A DNA stretch of 64,000 bases from Flavobacteriaceae bacterium (lineage in GTDB: Bacteria; Bacteroidota; Bacteroidia; Flavobacteriales; Flavobacteriaceae): the NCBI GenBank assembly GCA_028284745.1, contig JANQRC010000046.1, positions 1 through 64,000 on the forward strand. The letters run 5' to 3'. Both the position numbers and the translations under genes were made by a program. Numbering within the stretch: position 1 is the stretch's first letter; every line of letters starts with the position of its first letter. The notes under the pieces were generated by a model. It did no database searches, was not told the DNA's origin, and worked only from the letters and a program-made list of their open reading frames with translations. Shown piece after piece: positions 54,261 through 63,482 of this stretch.

Positions 54261-55001
54261 TTAGCTGTTCCAGATCTCCCAAGACTTCTCGGCTTGGAGC
54301 TCTAGCATGCGAAGCCCATTGATGACGATTGCTCCTTTTTCCCTTCCTCTTTTGAGGAATGTTGTCTCGGCCGGATTGTAGATCAGGTCATACAATAGAT
54401 GGCTGTCGGTGATGAATTGATAAGGTAGCTTTGGGCGATCCTCGATATTTGGGAAGGTGCCAAGGGGTGTGCAATTCACGATGATCTGATATGAAGCGAT
54501 GGTATTTTCGTCGAGTGCTGAATAGGTGAGTTGCCCTTCTTTCTTTGTGCGTGACACAAACTGGAACGGAATACCTTCTGTTTCAAACATGTGTGCCACA
54601 GCTTTCGAGGCACCACCTGTTCCTAAGATCAAGGCTTTTTGATGAATGGGCTGTAACAATGGCAGTAATGAGTCTCTAAAACCGAAGAAGTCGGTATTGT
54701 GCCCAATGCGCTTCCCTTCAGAAGTGAATTGAATGGTGTTTACGGCACCGATCGCCTCGGCCAGCGGGCTTAGGTCATCGAGATGACCCATTACCTCTTG
54801 CTTGTAGGGGATGGTAACGTTCATTCCCCTCAATTCGGGAAATCGCTTCAATTCACCTTCAAGCTCATCAATGTTTTGAATGTCGAAGTTTCTGTACAGA
54901 TGGTCATCTAGCGAAAGTTCCTTGAATTTTTGCGTAAAATACCCTTTGGAGAAGGAGTAGCTAATGTTCCTTCCCAAGAGACCAAAGACCTTACTTGACA
55001 T
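54261..55001 (-). CDS. aroE: Shikimate dehydrogenase
   Basis: Reduces 3-dehydroshikimate in aromatic amino acid synthesis. The 246-residue form from the ATG at 55001 begins MSSKVFGLLGRNISYSFSKG, the normal AroE start with SxS for shikimate. NADP-binding loop LGTGGASKA follows, and the catalytic Lys is in NVTIPYKQEV. It overlaps the DUF368 stop by 11 bp, so the three genes are one operon. Confidence 0.93.
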   Translation of the reverse strand: MSSKVFGLLGRNISYSFSKGYFTQKFKELSLDDHLYRNFDIQNIDELEGELKRFPELRGMNVTIPYKQEVMGHLDDLSPLAEAIGAVNTIQFTSEGKRIGHNTDFFGFRDSLLPLLQPIHQKALILGTGGASKAVAHMFETEGIPFQFVSRTKKEGQLTYSALDENTIASYQIIVNCTPLGTFPNIEDRPKLPYQFITDSHLLYDLIYNPAETTFLKRGREKGAIVINGLRMLELQAEKSWEIWNS

Positions 55002-56013
55002 CTCGTGTGCGTTTTCCATACTGATCCAGTGCTAGCACAATAAGAATGCCAAAGATAACGAACCCAATAGCTATCCAGGTCTCTGCCGAATTGATCTCAG
55101 GCAAATAGCGGCGGTAGTTTGCCACGACCATGCTGCCATCGGAAGCAAACATGGTTTGCCCTAGTGTATCTTTCTTGTATAAGGTTTCCTTCCAGGGCCA
55201 CACAGTTCCTAATGACCCTGTGATGAAGCCCATAATGGTAGTCGAGGTGATGTTCTTGTAATGCTTTAGCACAAAATTCAATAGGTGCGAGAAGGTGACC
55301 AAACCAGCTAATGAACCTAGGGTAAAGATGGCCAACACCTTTAGTAGCCTGATACGTTCTGGGTCTTGCAGAAAACTCACATCTCCTGAAAAAAGGTCGG
55401 CAAAGGTGTCGTAGAGTGCATTGACGGAGTCTACCAACAAGAGAACATAGTTCCCTAGCAATATCAAGATGAAAGAGCCAGAGAGGCCAGGTAGTGTCAT
55501 GCCCGATACACTGATCATCCCGCAGATGAACACAAACCAAAGCGCATCATTTTCAGTAGCAGGGCTTAGCAAGCTGATACCGATCCCAACACTGATCCCT
55601 ATGATGAATGAAATGATGGTCTTGTAATTCCATGCTTTGAAATCTTTGGCGATGTACCATATAGACCCGATGATCATGCCAAAAAAGGCAGCCCATACGT
55701 ATAGTTCCTTCTTTTCGATGAAGTAATCTAGTAGCTTAGAGACGCTAAAATAGCTGATGACCATGCCCAGGATGAGCAGTGTTAGAAAACGCCCATGGAT
55801 GTATTGATAAAAACTCTTGAATCTTCCGTTGATAAAAAGCTTAAATGCCTTGCCGTTGATGCGTTGCAATGCATAGATGAACTCTTCGTAGAAACCTGCG
55901 ACAAAAGCAACGATACCTCCCGAAACTCCTGGTACTTTGTTGGCAGTGCCCATGGCCAATCCTTTGATGACCAGAAATACCTTGTCAGGAAATGTCCGAG
56001 CGGTGTTGTACAT
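54991..56013 (-). CDS. DUF368 polyprenyl-phosphate translocase, paralogue 2
   Basis: A 340-residue membrane protein with about nine helices. It begins with VIKGLAMGTANKVPGVSGGI, the DUF368 signature. Recent work names such proteins PopT, an undecaprenyl-phosphate translocase that recycles the lipid carrier; I assign this from family knowledge. It starts at the last base of the stop of paralogue 1 (TAATG) and runs into aroE. Confidence 0.88.
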   Translation of the reverse strand: MYNTARTFPDKVFLVIKGLAMGTANKVPGVSGGIVAFVAGFYEEFIYALQRINGKAFKLFINGRFKSFYQYIHGRFLTLLILGMVISYFSVSKLLDYFIEKKELYVWAAFFGMIIGSIWYIAKDFKAWNYKTIISFIIGISVGIGISLLSPATENDALWFVFICGMISVSGMTLPGLSGSFILILLGNYVLLLVDSVNALYDTFADLFSGDVSFLQDPERIRLLKVLAIFTLGSLAGLVTFSHLLNFVLKHYKNITSTTIMGFITGSLGTVWPWKETLYKKDTLGQTMFASDGSMVVANYRRYLPEINSAETWIAIGFVIFGILIVLALDQYGKRTRDVK

Positions 56014-56939
56014 TATCGTTTTTGTGCTAATCGTTCAAGAATAAATATAGTCAGAAAACCAGCGATCGCTAGTACAATGGCCCAAAGTAGCTGTGGTTCG
56101 CCATCAAAAGAAAAAGGGGAAATGCTTTTTTGGAGCAAAGGTACTTGCTCACCGTGCGAATTTGTACGCCACGTGAGCGTCTCTTTCCAAGGCCAGATCT
56201 TGTTCAAAGAGCCGACTATGAAGCCGGTTAATATGGCCAAGGTCTGGTTTCGGTAGTTGGTGAAGGTCCACTTCAACAATTTTGAAAAGCTCAATAGCCC
56301 GATGACAGCTCCTAGCATCACTACGATGATGACCTTGAAATTTTGTTCGTCAACTGCTTGTAAAGCGGTTTGATAGGCACCTAGCAAGACAAAGATGAAG
56401 GCTCCTGAGATACCTGGCAATATCATGGCGCAACTAGCCAAGGCACCTGCCAAGAATAAGAACCATAAGGCTTCGGTGCTGTTTCCCAGAGGTGGTACTA
56501 TGGTAATGCAATAGCCGATGAAACTTCCAACGATAAGCAGAACAATGGTGGTGATGTTGAATTTTGTGATCTGCCGGATTACATACAGGATACTGGCCAC
56601 CACAAGCCCAAAGAAAAAGGACCACAGCAATATGGGTTTGTTCTCCAACAGCCAACCGATGCCTTTGGCCAATGAGAACACGCTGAACAAGATGCCAGCA
56701 AAAAGCGCCAACAGAAAGTTGCCGTTGGCTTTAAGCCAAGCGCTTTTAAGGCCTTCCTTTCGAAGTGTTCTCAGTAAGGTGAAGTTGATATTGTTGATGC
56801 TGGTGATCAACTCTTCATAAATGCCAGAGATGAGAGCAATGGTCCCACCAGAGACACCAGGCACTACATCGGCTGCGCCCATGGCCATCCCTTTCAGCGT
56901 AACAATAAGATAGTCGGAAAATCTGCGTTGCATGATCAA
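56013..56939 (-). CDS. DUF368 polyprenyl-phosphate translocase, paralogue 1
   Basis: A 308-residue paralogue of the next gene, with the same signature (LKGMAMGAADVVPGVSGGTI) and helix pattern. The two are tandem and translationally coupled. Having two copies suggests different substrates, conditions or a heteromeric unit; none of this is proven here. A TACATTTG box lies 13 nt before the ATG. Confidence 0.9.
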   Translation of the reverse strand: MIMQRRFSDYLIVTLKGMAMGAADVVPGVSGGTIALISGIYEELITSINNINFTLLRTLRKEGLKSAWLKANGNFLLALFAGILFSVFSLAKGIGWLLENKPILLWSFFFGLVVASILYVIRQITKFNITTIVLLIVGSFIGYCITIVPPLGNSTEALWFLFLAGALASCAMILPGISGAFIFVLLGAYQTALQAVDEQNFKVIIVVMLGAVIGLLSFSKLLKWTFTNYRNQTLAILTGFIVGSLNKIWPWKETLTWRTNSHGEQVPLLQKSISPFSFDGEPQLLWAIVLAIAGFLTIFILERLAQKR

Positions 56940-56952
56940 TGGTTAGCGAACG

Positions 56953-56960
56953 CAAATGTA
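56953..56960 (-). promoter_or_regulatory. -7 box of the DUF368-DUF368-aroE operon
   Basis: Minus strand TACATTTG matches TAnnTTTG, 13 nt before the first DUF368 ATG. Confidence 0.55.
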
Positions 56961-56964
56961 GGGA

Positions 56965-58386
56965 TTACTGGGCAGACGGTTTCTTGTAAGCTGTTATAAT
57001 ATTCTTAACGCTTTTTCTATTGAATACTTTTGGGAACAGGTCTTCCATCATGATGTGCGAATCAAAATCTTCCATCAGGCCATTCTTCAGGTGATATTGC
57101 CCTTTGGTCACCTGCGAGAGCGAGAAGTACAGACCGGCTAGGTGGTAACTGATCTGTGGGTTTTCAGGGTAGAATTCTGATGCTTGTAGCAACGTATGTA
57201 CGGCATCCTCGGTTTCGCCTAGCTGATGCTGCACTTTTGCCCATGCCAACCAGGTCTGTAATTCGTAATTCCCTAACTCGATGGTCTTCTTATAGGCAAG
57301 GTCTGCTTCCTCCAAGAAATTTAGCGCGGTATTGATCCTGGCACTTCGCTTCCAATAAGCGACATTCTCAGAGTCTATGTTGATGGCCTTGTTATTGTAA
57401 TATCTGGCTTTCTGGTAGTTCTTTTGCTTGAGGTAAAAGTCTGTGATGGCGATCCAGCCCTTATCCAGCAAGGGGTCTTCATGTACGGTCTTTCGATAGA
57501 AACTCAAGGCCAACTTGTCATTGCCCAAGTGTTCGTGGCACAAGCCCATGCGTAGATAGGCAAATGAGGTGGGGTCGTCTAGTTGAAGCGTGATCTCGTA
57601 ATTCTCGATGGCCTCGTTATACTTGCCCAATGCTTCGAGTACTTTTCCCTTTTCAAGATAGGCGCCGATAAAGGTGTCATCGCAGATGATGGCGAAATCA
57701 TAAGCGGCAAGCGCTTCCTTCAACATCTTCTTTTCGATGAACTGCTTCCCAAGTTGATGCCAAGCAACTTCACTGTATGGATTTCCGTCCAAGTAATCAT
57801 TCAAGAACGAAATAGCGCCATCTGGGTCTTGCAGGTAATCGAAGCAATAGATCACGTTGTATAATGCAGAATAGTCTTGCTCATCATCGGCCAAACATTC
57901 TAAGAAGCAACTCTTCGCGCTTTCAAAATCATCCAAGAACAGATACTCCATGCCCAAAAGCGAGTACACATCAGAAGGGTCGTTGGTGTACGAAAGAGCA
58001 ATTTTCAAAGAGTCGATCGCTTTTTCATGCTGGTCCTTTTTAGAAAGGATGCTGGCTTTTTGAATGAAGACCTCGTCGTTGGTGGGCTCCATTTCGTATA
58101 GCTCGTCCAATAACTTCTCGGCTAGGTCTAACTTGTTCTCAAAGACAAGTAGCTCAACCTGTAATAGCTTTAGTGTTGTGTTGGTGGGATGTTGTTCCAG
58201 ACCTAGTTTGATGGCCTTGTGTGCAAGGGCTACTTTCCCAAGCTCTAGATAGTGCTGAATGATATTCTCGAACTCTTGTGAATCGAAGAAGAAAACGTCG
58301 TTGGTCTTTAGCATCGACTCGAATCGAGACACCGCTAACTTCTCATCATCGTAAGAACCGTATTGCATAGGCGAATCGTCTTTCAT
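56965..58386 (-). CDS. Tetratricopeptide repeat protein
   Basis: A 473-residue cytoplasmic protein made of many TPR units. Good examples are YSLLGMEYLFLDDFESAKSC, AYLEKGKVLEALGKYNEAIE and YLRMGLCHEHLGNDKLALSF. There is no signal peptide or other domain. Such proteins are scaffolds for protein interaction; the partner is unknown. A 126-bp gap separates it from the aminotransferase gene upstream. Confidence 0.88.
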   Translation of the reverse strand: MKDDSPMQYGSYDDEKLAVSRFESMLKTNDVFFFDSQEFENIIQHYLELGKVALAHKAIKLGLEQHPTNTTLKLLQVELLVFENKLDLAEKLLDELYEMEPTNDEVFIQKASILSKKDQHEKAIDSLKIALSYTNDPSDVYSLLGMEYLFLDDFESAKSCFLECLADDEQDYSALYNVIYCFDYLQDPDGAISFLNDYLDGNPYSEVAWHQLGKQFIEKKMLKEALAAYDFAIICDDTFIGAYLEKGKVLEALGKYNEAIENYEITLQLDDPTSFAYLRMGLCHEHLGNDKLALSFYRKTVHEDPLLDKGWIAITDFYLKQKNYQKARYYNNKAINIDSENVAYWKRSARINTALNFLEEADLAYKKTIELGNYELQTWLAWAKVQHQLGETEDAVHTLLQASEFYPENPQISYHLAGLYFSLSQVTKGQYHLKNGLMEDFDSHIMMEDLFPKVFNRKSVKNIITAYKKPSAQ

Positions 58387-58512
58387 TTTGACTCATTTAA
58401 AAGTAGCGTTTGATCTTTTTGATTCTTCAAGCTGTGCGTTCTTGTTTTTAACAAAGTAATCAACAGCCTTGGCCGTGGTCGGAAAGTTGTGTTTTAGTCG
58501 TGCCAGCTAATG

Positions 58513-59691
58513 CTAGCTTTCATTGAGAACCTCAAGAATGATGCCACATCCCTTTCGGATCTCTTCTTCAGAGATGGTCAATGGCGGTGTAATGCGTACA
58601 GCGCTAGGCTCGAACAATAACCAGAAGAGGATCAAGCCTTTGTCTTGGCATGACAGAACAACTTTGTTGACCGTCTCTGCATCTGCTAGCATGAGTGCCA
58701 GCATGAGTCCTTTTCCACGAATCTCTCTGATCTTGGGGTGAATTAGTAAAGACCGGAATAGCTGCTCCTTTTGAAGTGTTTCTTCGACCAAATTGCTCTC
58801 CAGAAGGGTTTGAAGTGTTGCCAAACAGGCCGAGGCTATGACTGGATGACCGCCAAAAGTGGTAATGTGGCCAAGCTTTGGATGGTTTTGTAAAAGCTTC
58901 ATATGCTCACTAGAAGCTGTAAAGGCACCCACGGGCATGCCACCACCCATACCTTTGCCCATTACCAAAATATCAGGCACCGTATCGTAGTGCTGAAAAC
59001 CAAAGAGTTTTCCAGTTCTTCCAAATCCAGGTTGAATTTCATCTAGAATGAGCATGGCGCCTACCTCATCACAACGTTGGCGTACTTTTTTGAGGTAATC
59101 GTTGGTGGGCCCAACAAAACCAGCGCCGCCTTGAATGGTCTCTAAGATCACGCCTGCGGTACGTTCGGTGATCTTTCCTAGGTCATCTTCGCTGTTGAAT
59201 TCAATAAAGCGAACATCTGGTAACAAAGGACGATACGCTTGCTTTCGTTCTTCAAATCCCATCACGCTCATAGCACCTTGCGTGTTGCCATGGTATGCAT
59301 GATGGGCTGCGACCAACTCTGTTCTGCCAGTAATGCGCTTGGCAAGTTTCAAAGCACCTTCTGTGGCCTCGGTGCCTGAATTGGTCAGGTACGTCGCCTC
59401 CAAAGGTCTTGGCAGTTGTGCAGCAAGAAGTTTGGTGAACTCAACGGCAGGTCGTTGAATGTACTCACCATATACCATGACATGCAGATACTTGTCTAGC
59501 TGAGTCTTTATAGCATGCATCACGTTTGGATGTTGGTGTCCCAATGAACAGGCCGATACGCCTGCCACAAAGTCTAAATAGACCTTGCCCGACGTATCAT
59601 AGATGTAGCTGCCTTTGGCGTGTGAGACCTCCATGGCTAACGGATGCGACGTGGTCTGTGCTTGGAATTGAAAGAAATCGTCGCGGATCAT
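58513..59691 (-). CDS. Class III PLP-dependent aminotransferase
   Basis: A 392-residue aminotransferase. PLP lysine is in PDILVMGKGMGGGMPVG, with the upstream TNSGTEATEGALKLAK and HHAYHGNTQGA. It resembles acetylornithine/ornithine aminotransferases and the broad 'aspartate aminotransferase family' group; the substrate is not decided by sequence. It overlaps the OstA-like gene by 4 bp (ATGA). Confidence 0.85.
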   Translation of the reverse strand: MIRDDFFQFQAQTTSHPLAMEVSHAKGSYIYDTSGKVYLDFVAGVSACSLGHQHPNVMHAIKTQLDKYLHVMVYGEYIQRPAVEFTKLLAAQLPRPLEATYLTNSGTEATEGALKLAKRITGRTELVAAHHAYHGNTQGAMSVMGFEERKQAYRPLLPDVRFIEFNSEDDLGKITERTAGVILETIQGGAGFVGPTNDYLKKVRQRCDEVGAMLILDEIQPGFGRTGKLFGFQHYDTVPDILVMGKGMGGGMPVGAFTASSEHMKLLQNHPKLGHITTFGGHPVIASACLATLQTLLESNLVEETLQKEQLFRSLLIHPKIREIRGKGLMLALMLADAETVNKVVLSCQDKGLILFWLLFEPSAVRITPPLTISEEEIRKGCGIILEVLNES

Positions 59692-61394
59692 TGCACGGGT
59701 TTCTTCGGAGTATTGGGCTCGATGGCCTTTGACGTGTTTTTAAGGGGAGGTCTTTTCTTTTCCTCCTCCTCCTGCTTTTTCGATTCTAGGTCGATGAGGT
59801 CTTCATCAAAATCGAAATCAAAAGGTTGGTCGACCCCCTGGATCTTGGGAAGTTTGATATTTTCATCCTCCTCGTCAAAGAGATCGTCCTTTGAAGTGAC
59901 CCTCTCGTCACCATACCATTCAAACCCTCGCAAGCGACGTGCATTCTTTGGTAGGTCTTTGTCTGGAAAGATATCACCGTTGGGTTCACCAAAGAAGGTA
60001 ACGTCTTGGATTCCTTCGTCAGGAGACATTTCCATGCGGATCTTAATATTGCAGATGGTCTTGTTGATGCCTATGAACTCACCATCATCACCATACACAT
60101 AGTAGATCATTTCGGGATTCTTGACCATGTCGGCCAGCTTCAACTCGTTCTCTTCAAACTTGCCAAGCAGATTGATTCCCTTTACTTGATTGAAACCGTT
60201 ATCGCTAAGACTATCCTTTTGAACTACAAAAGCGTTGTTGATCACTTTTAGCGAATCTAACTTTTCAGTTTCGACATTTGAAAGTAGGTGAACAGTGTCC
60301 CCGGTCATTTGATTCTCACCATTCCATAGAATGGGCCTTCTGAGGAGTTTTGTGATCCCTACCTTTTGATTTACATGAATAGAATCGCATTTACCACTGA
60401 GGTCAGTCTTATAAAATCTCACTCCTCTAAACCCGCGAATGATACGGTTGTCTTCAGGGCCCGTGACCATCAAGGTGTCGGCATGGATGTACATAGAGTC
60501 TTGTTCGATGAGGTTTATGGCCACGGCGCGTTTTGTGATGAAGGCCGAATCTCTTGCTTTGAAGACTTCGGCATAATGCCCACGTACAATGGTCTTATTG
60601 ATCGTGTCGGTAAGTGTGATGTTATTGCTCGCAGAAGAAAATTGTCGGACATTGTCAAAATATAGGCTGTCTCCCTGGATCTTTCGATTGTTGTAGTTGA
60701 TCGTAGAATTCTTGATGAAGAACCCTTCTTCTCTTTCCGTGTCATAAAAACCACGTTCGCAGTAGATGTCGTACTCCTTTCCGATGATGGTAGAAGGCCC
60801 GTACATGTACGCATGTTTGCTGTCAGTGTAATAATCTAGCTTGGTAGAGTTAAGCTCGTACTCGGGATTTCGTATCTCAACGTCCGATAGAAACTCGTAC
60901 TTGTTGATCTCGAGGAAGTATTTACCGCGCTTGCTTTTTAGCGTGGTGGCGCTGTCGCGCACCGTACCACCATCTCTGTAATAGGCTTGTTGTTTGTTTC
61001 GGTCAAAATAGAGTGTGTCGGTGTCTAGTGTATGTTCAGGAGTCTTTAGGTTTACCTTCTCTCTGGAAATGGCCAGTTTGGTGTTTCCGTCATACTCGAT
61101 ATAGTTGCTGGTCATGGTCACCGTGTCACCTTGTTTCAAGATGACGTTTCCGTAAGCACGGAAAAAATTCTTTTCGCCTTGATATACAGCACGATCAGAC
61201 CATACGTCAACACCTTCATGGGCGAGTTGCACCCGCACATTGCCGCGACTGCTCAGGATCTTGGCACCAGGCAAACGGTTCTCATCCTGATTGAAAGACC
61301 CTGCACTTTTAATGATGATCTTCTTGCTTTCTTGTGAAAATGAAAGTAAACCACCTAAAAACAGGGCAATGATTATGATTGGAAAATGCTTCAA
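59688..61394 (-). CDS. OstA-like/LptA-domain protein
   Basis: A 568-residue periplasmic protein of the OstA/LptA type, read from a TTG start. The signal peptide (KHFPIIIIALFLGGLLSFSQ) is followed by several beta-jellyroll LptA units, as in RVQLAHEGVDVWSDRAVYQ and NAYGNVILKQ-like strands. The C terminus is very acidic then Lys/Pro-rich (KKQEEEEKKRPPLKN). It probably bridges LPS transport in the periplasm. Its promoter box is at 61412. Confidence 0.85.
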   Translation of the reverse strand: MKHFPIIIIALFLGGLLSFSQESKKIIIKSAGSFNQDENRLPGAKILSSRGNVRVQLAHEGVDVWSDRAVYQGEKNFFRAYGNVILKQGDTVTMTSNYIEYDGNTKLAISREKVNLKTPEHTLDTDTLYFDRNKQQAYYRDGGTVRDSATTLKSKRGKYFLEINKYEFLSDVEIRNPEYELNSTKLDYYTDSKHAYMYGPSTIIGKEYDIYCERGFYDTEREEGFFIKNSTINYNNRKIQGDSLYFDNVRQFSSASNNITLTDTINKTIVRGHYAEVFKARDSAFITKRAVAINLIEQDSMYIHADTLMVTGPEDNRIIRGFRGVRFYKTDLSGKCDSIHVNQKVGITKLLRRPILWNGENQMTGDTVHLLSNVETEKLDSLKVINNAFVVQKDSLSDNGFNQVKGINLLGKFEENELKLADMVKNPEMIYYVYGDDGEFIGINKTICNIKIRMEMSPDEGIQDVTFFGEPNGDIFPDKDLPKNARRLRGFEWYGDERVTSKDDLFDEEDENIKLPKIQGVDQPFDFDFDEDLIDLESKKQEEEEKKRPPLKNTSKAIEPNTPKKPVQ

Positions 61395-61411
61395 ATCCTA
61401 ACGATTTGCGC

Positions 61412-61419
61412 CAAAATTA
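61412..61419 (-). promoter_or_regulatory. -7 box of the OstA-like gene
   Basis: Minus strand TAATTTTG matches TAnnTTTG, 17 nt before the TTG start. Confidence 0.5.
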
Positions 61420-61621
61420 ACGCTTTTTGCGGAAGCGAATAACGGATTAAGAGGAATTTAGGACCAAGAGGCTGTTTGAATTTCTATCAATTATTTTTTT
61501 ATGCTCTTTTTTGCGCATTATTTCGTTAAATTTTCCTGAATTAGCTATGTATCATCAAATTTAATTCATGCTGCATTAAAAATGACCTATAGAAGCTCTA
61601 CTGTAAAAATTCAAACAATCT

Positions 61622-62893
61622 CTAGCGATAGATCGTCTGCTTTCTGTCTGGCCCTACCGAAACGATCTTTATCGGCACTTCCAGCTCCTTCTCTAAAAAT
61701 TCGATATAGTCGATCAGTGTAGCAGGAAGCTCTTCTTTGGTGGTCATCTGGGTAAGGTCTTCGTCCCAGCCTTTGAGTTCCGTGTAGATAGGCGTGATGT
61801 TCTCTTCCTCGATATTATATGGCAAGTGATGAATGGTCTCGCCTTTGTATCTATAACCAGTGCATACTTTTAGTGTCTTGAATCCAGAGAGCACGTCGCC
61901 TTTCATCATCATCAATTGGGTCACGCCATTGACCTGCACCGCATACTTTAGTGCTACTAGGTCTAGCCATCCACAGCGGCGCTTTCGTCCTGTGGTTGCG
62001 CCAAATTCACGACCCACGCGACCCATGGTCTCTCCAATTTCATCGAAAAGTTCGGTAGGGAAGGGGCCGCTGCCCACACGTGTCGTATAGGCTTTGAATA
62101 TCCCAAGTACTTCTCCTATCTTGTTGGGGGCGATGCCCAAACCTGTGCAGGCACCGGCAGCTGTAGTATTGGACGAGGTGACAAAGGGGTACGTGCCAAA
62201 GTCAATGTCTAGTAGTGATCCTTGTGCACCTTCTGCCAAAATGGTCTTATCGGCTTTTATGGCTTGATGAAGGTATTCTTCACTATCGATAAAGGTAAGT
62301 GCTCGTAGCGTTTCTATGGCTTCAAAGAATTGTTCTTCTAATTCTTTTAGGTCGTATTGGATGGCCACGTCATAAAAGCCGATCATGGCTTCGTGCTTAT
62401 TGGCAAGGTTTCGGTATTTCTGCTCCCAATCCTTCAACTCGATATCGCCGACGCGAATACCGTTTCTACCGGTCTTGTCCATATACGTTGGGCCAATGCC
62501 CTTCAAGGTAGAGCCGATCTTTGCCTTTCCCTTCGCTGCCTCGGAAGCTGCATCGAGCAGGCGATGCGTAGGCAGGATCAGGTGTGCCTTTCTTGAGACC
62601 AATAGTTTAGAGCGTACATTGACCTCGTACTTCTCTAGGCTGTCGATCTCCCTCTTTAGGATCACAGGATCGATGACTACCCCATTGCCGATGATATTTA
62701 CCGCATTGTCATGAAAGATTCCTGAAGGTATGGTATGCAACACATGCTTGATCTCGTCAAATTCTAGGGTATGTCCAGCATTGGGGCCGCCTTGAAAGCG
62801 TGCAATAATGTCGTAGTCTGCTGTTAGGACGTCTACAATCTTTCCCTTGCCTTCGTCGCCCCACTGCAATCCGAGGAGTAGATCTACTGCCAT
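61622..62893 (-). CDS. purA: Adenylosuccinate synthetase
   Basis: Makes adenylosuccinate from IMP, aspartate and GTP, in AMP synthesis. The 423-residue protein has GLQWGDEGKGKIVD at the start, GPNAGHT, and the IMP-binding GSTLKGIGPTYMDKTGRNG. All main motifs are intact. The purA-fur-rsh order is common in Bacteroidota. Confidence 0.97.
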   Translation of the reverse strand: MAVDLLLGLQWGDEGKGKIVDVLTADYDIIARFQGGPNAGHTLEFDEIKHVLHTIPSGIFHDNAVNIIGNGVVIDPVILKREIDSLEKYEVNVRSKLLVSRKAHLILPTHRLLDAASEAAKGKAKIGSTLKGIGPTYMDKTGRNGIRVGDIELKDWEQKYRNLANKHEAMIGFYDVAIQYDLKELEEQFFEAIETLRALTFIDSEEYLHQAIKADKTILAEGAQGSLLDIDFGTYPFVTSSNTTAAGACTGLGIAPNKIGEVLGIFKAYTTRVGSGPFPTELFDEIGETMGRVGREFGATTGRKRRCGWLDLVALKYAVQVNGVTQLMMMKGDVLSGFKTLKVCTGYRYKGETIHHLPYNIEEENITPIYTELKGWDEDLTQMTTKEELPATLIDYIEFLEKELEVPIKIVSVGPDRKQTIYR

Positions 62894-62989
62894 TTGATCG
62901 TTGGTAATTGTTGGTTGTTAGTTGATGGTTGAATAGTTTAGAACTTGATAAGTCTGTGTGATTATGGGTTTATGTGTGTTGTTGAACTG

Positions 62990-63442
62990 TTATCTTTCAC
63001 TCTTCACTCTTTTCTTGGTGCCGTAAAAGTACAACGAATGATTCTGAATCTCAACATCAAAGACCTCTTCGATGGTCTTTTTTATCGATTGGATGCGCGG
63101 GTCGCAGAATTCCATGACCTCACCCGTGTCGGTAAGGATGATGTGGTCGTGTTGCTTGTCGAAATATGATTTCTCGTAATGTGCCTGATTTTGCCCAAAT
63201 TGATGCCTTCTCACTAGGCCGCATTCTTGCAAAAGTTCGATGGTGTTGTACAGTGTGGCGCGGCTTACACGATAGTTCTTATTCTTCATCTTGATATACA
63301 GGGACTCGATATCAAAATGCTCGTCACTATCGTAGATCTCTTGCAGAATGGCATAACGCTCAGGCGTTTTACGCTGGCCATTGTCTTCCAGATATTTGGT
63401 GAAGACGTTCTTTACGATCTCTTGATTCTTGTTCTCGGACAT
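62990..63442 (-). CDS. Fur family transcriptional regulator
   Basis: A 150-residue ferric uptake-type regulator. The DNA-binding domain has [15 protein letters not shown] and [13 protein letters not shown]. The dimerisation domain begins [18 protein letters not shown]. The two cysteines of the usual CxxC zinc site are replaced by T-D-T; only one Cys remains. It could be Fur, PerR or Zur; the zinc site cannot decide it here. Confidence 0.9.
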   Translation of the reverse strand: MSENKNQEIVKNVFTKYLEDNGQRKTPERYAILQEIYDSDEHFDIESLYIKMKNKNYRVSRATLYNTIELLQECGLVRRHQFGQNQAHYEKSYFDKQHDHIILTDTGEVMEFCDPRIQSIKKTIEEVFDVEIQNHSLYFYGTKKRVKSER

Positions 63443-63464
63443 ATCGTTTGTTGCAGGTGTGCTA

Positions 63465-63472
63465 CAAAATTA
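63465..63472 (-). promoter_or_regulatory. -7 box of the fur-family gene
   Basis: Minus strand TAATTTTG matches TAnnTTTG, about 22 nt before the fur ATG. Confidence 0.55.
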
Positions 63473-63482
63473 CAGTTATTTT

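Noticed and set aside
58393..58506. 38-codon open frame between the aminotransferase and TPR genes
   Set aside because: Protein-like composition (RLKHNFPTTAKAVDYFVKNK) but no ATG, GTG or TTG start and no family; too short to claim as a gene or relic.
62894..62989. Possible small gene or repeat between purA and fur
   Set aside because: Only irregular GTTG/TTGG micro-repeats; no frame, hairpin or promoter stands out.
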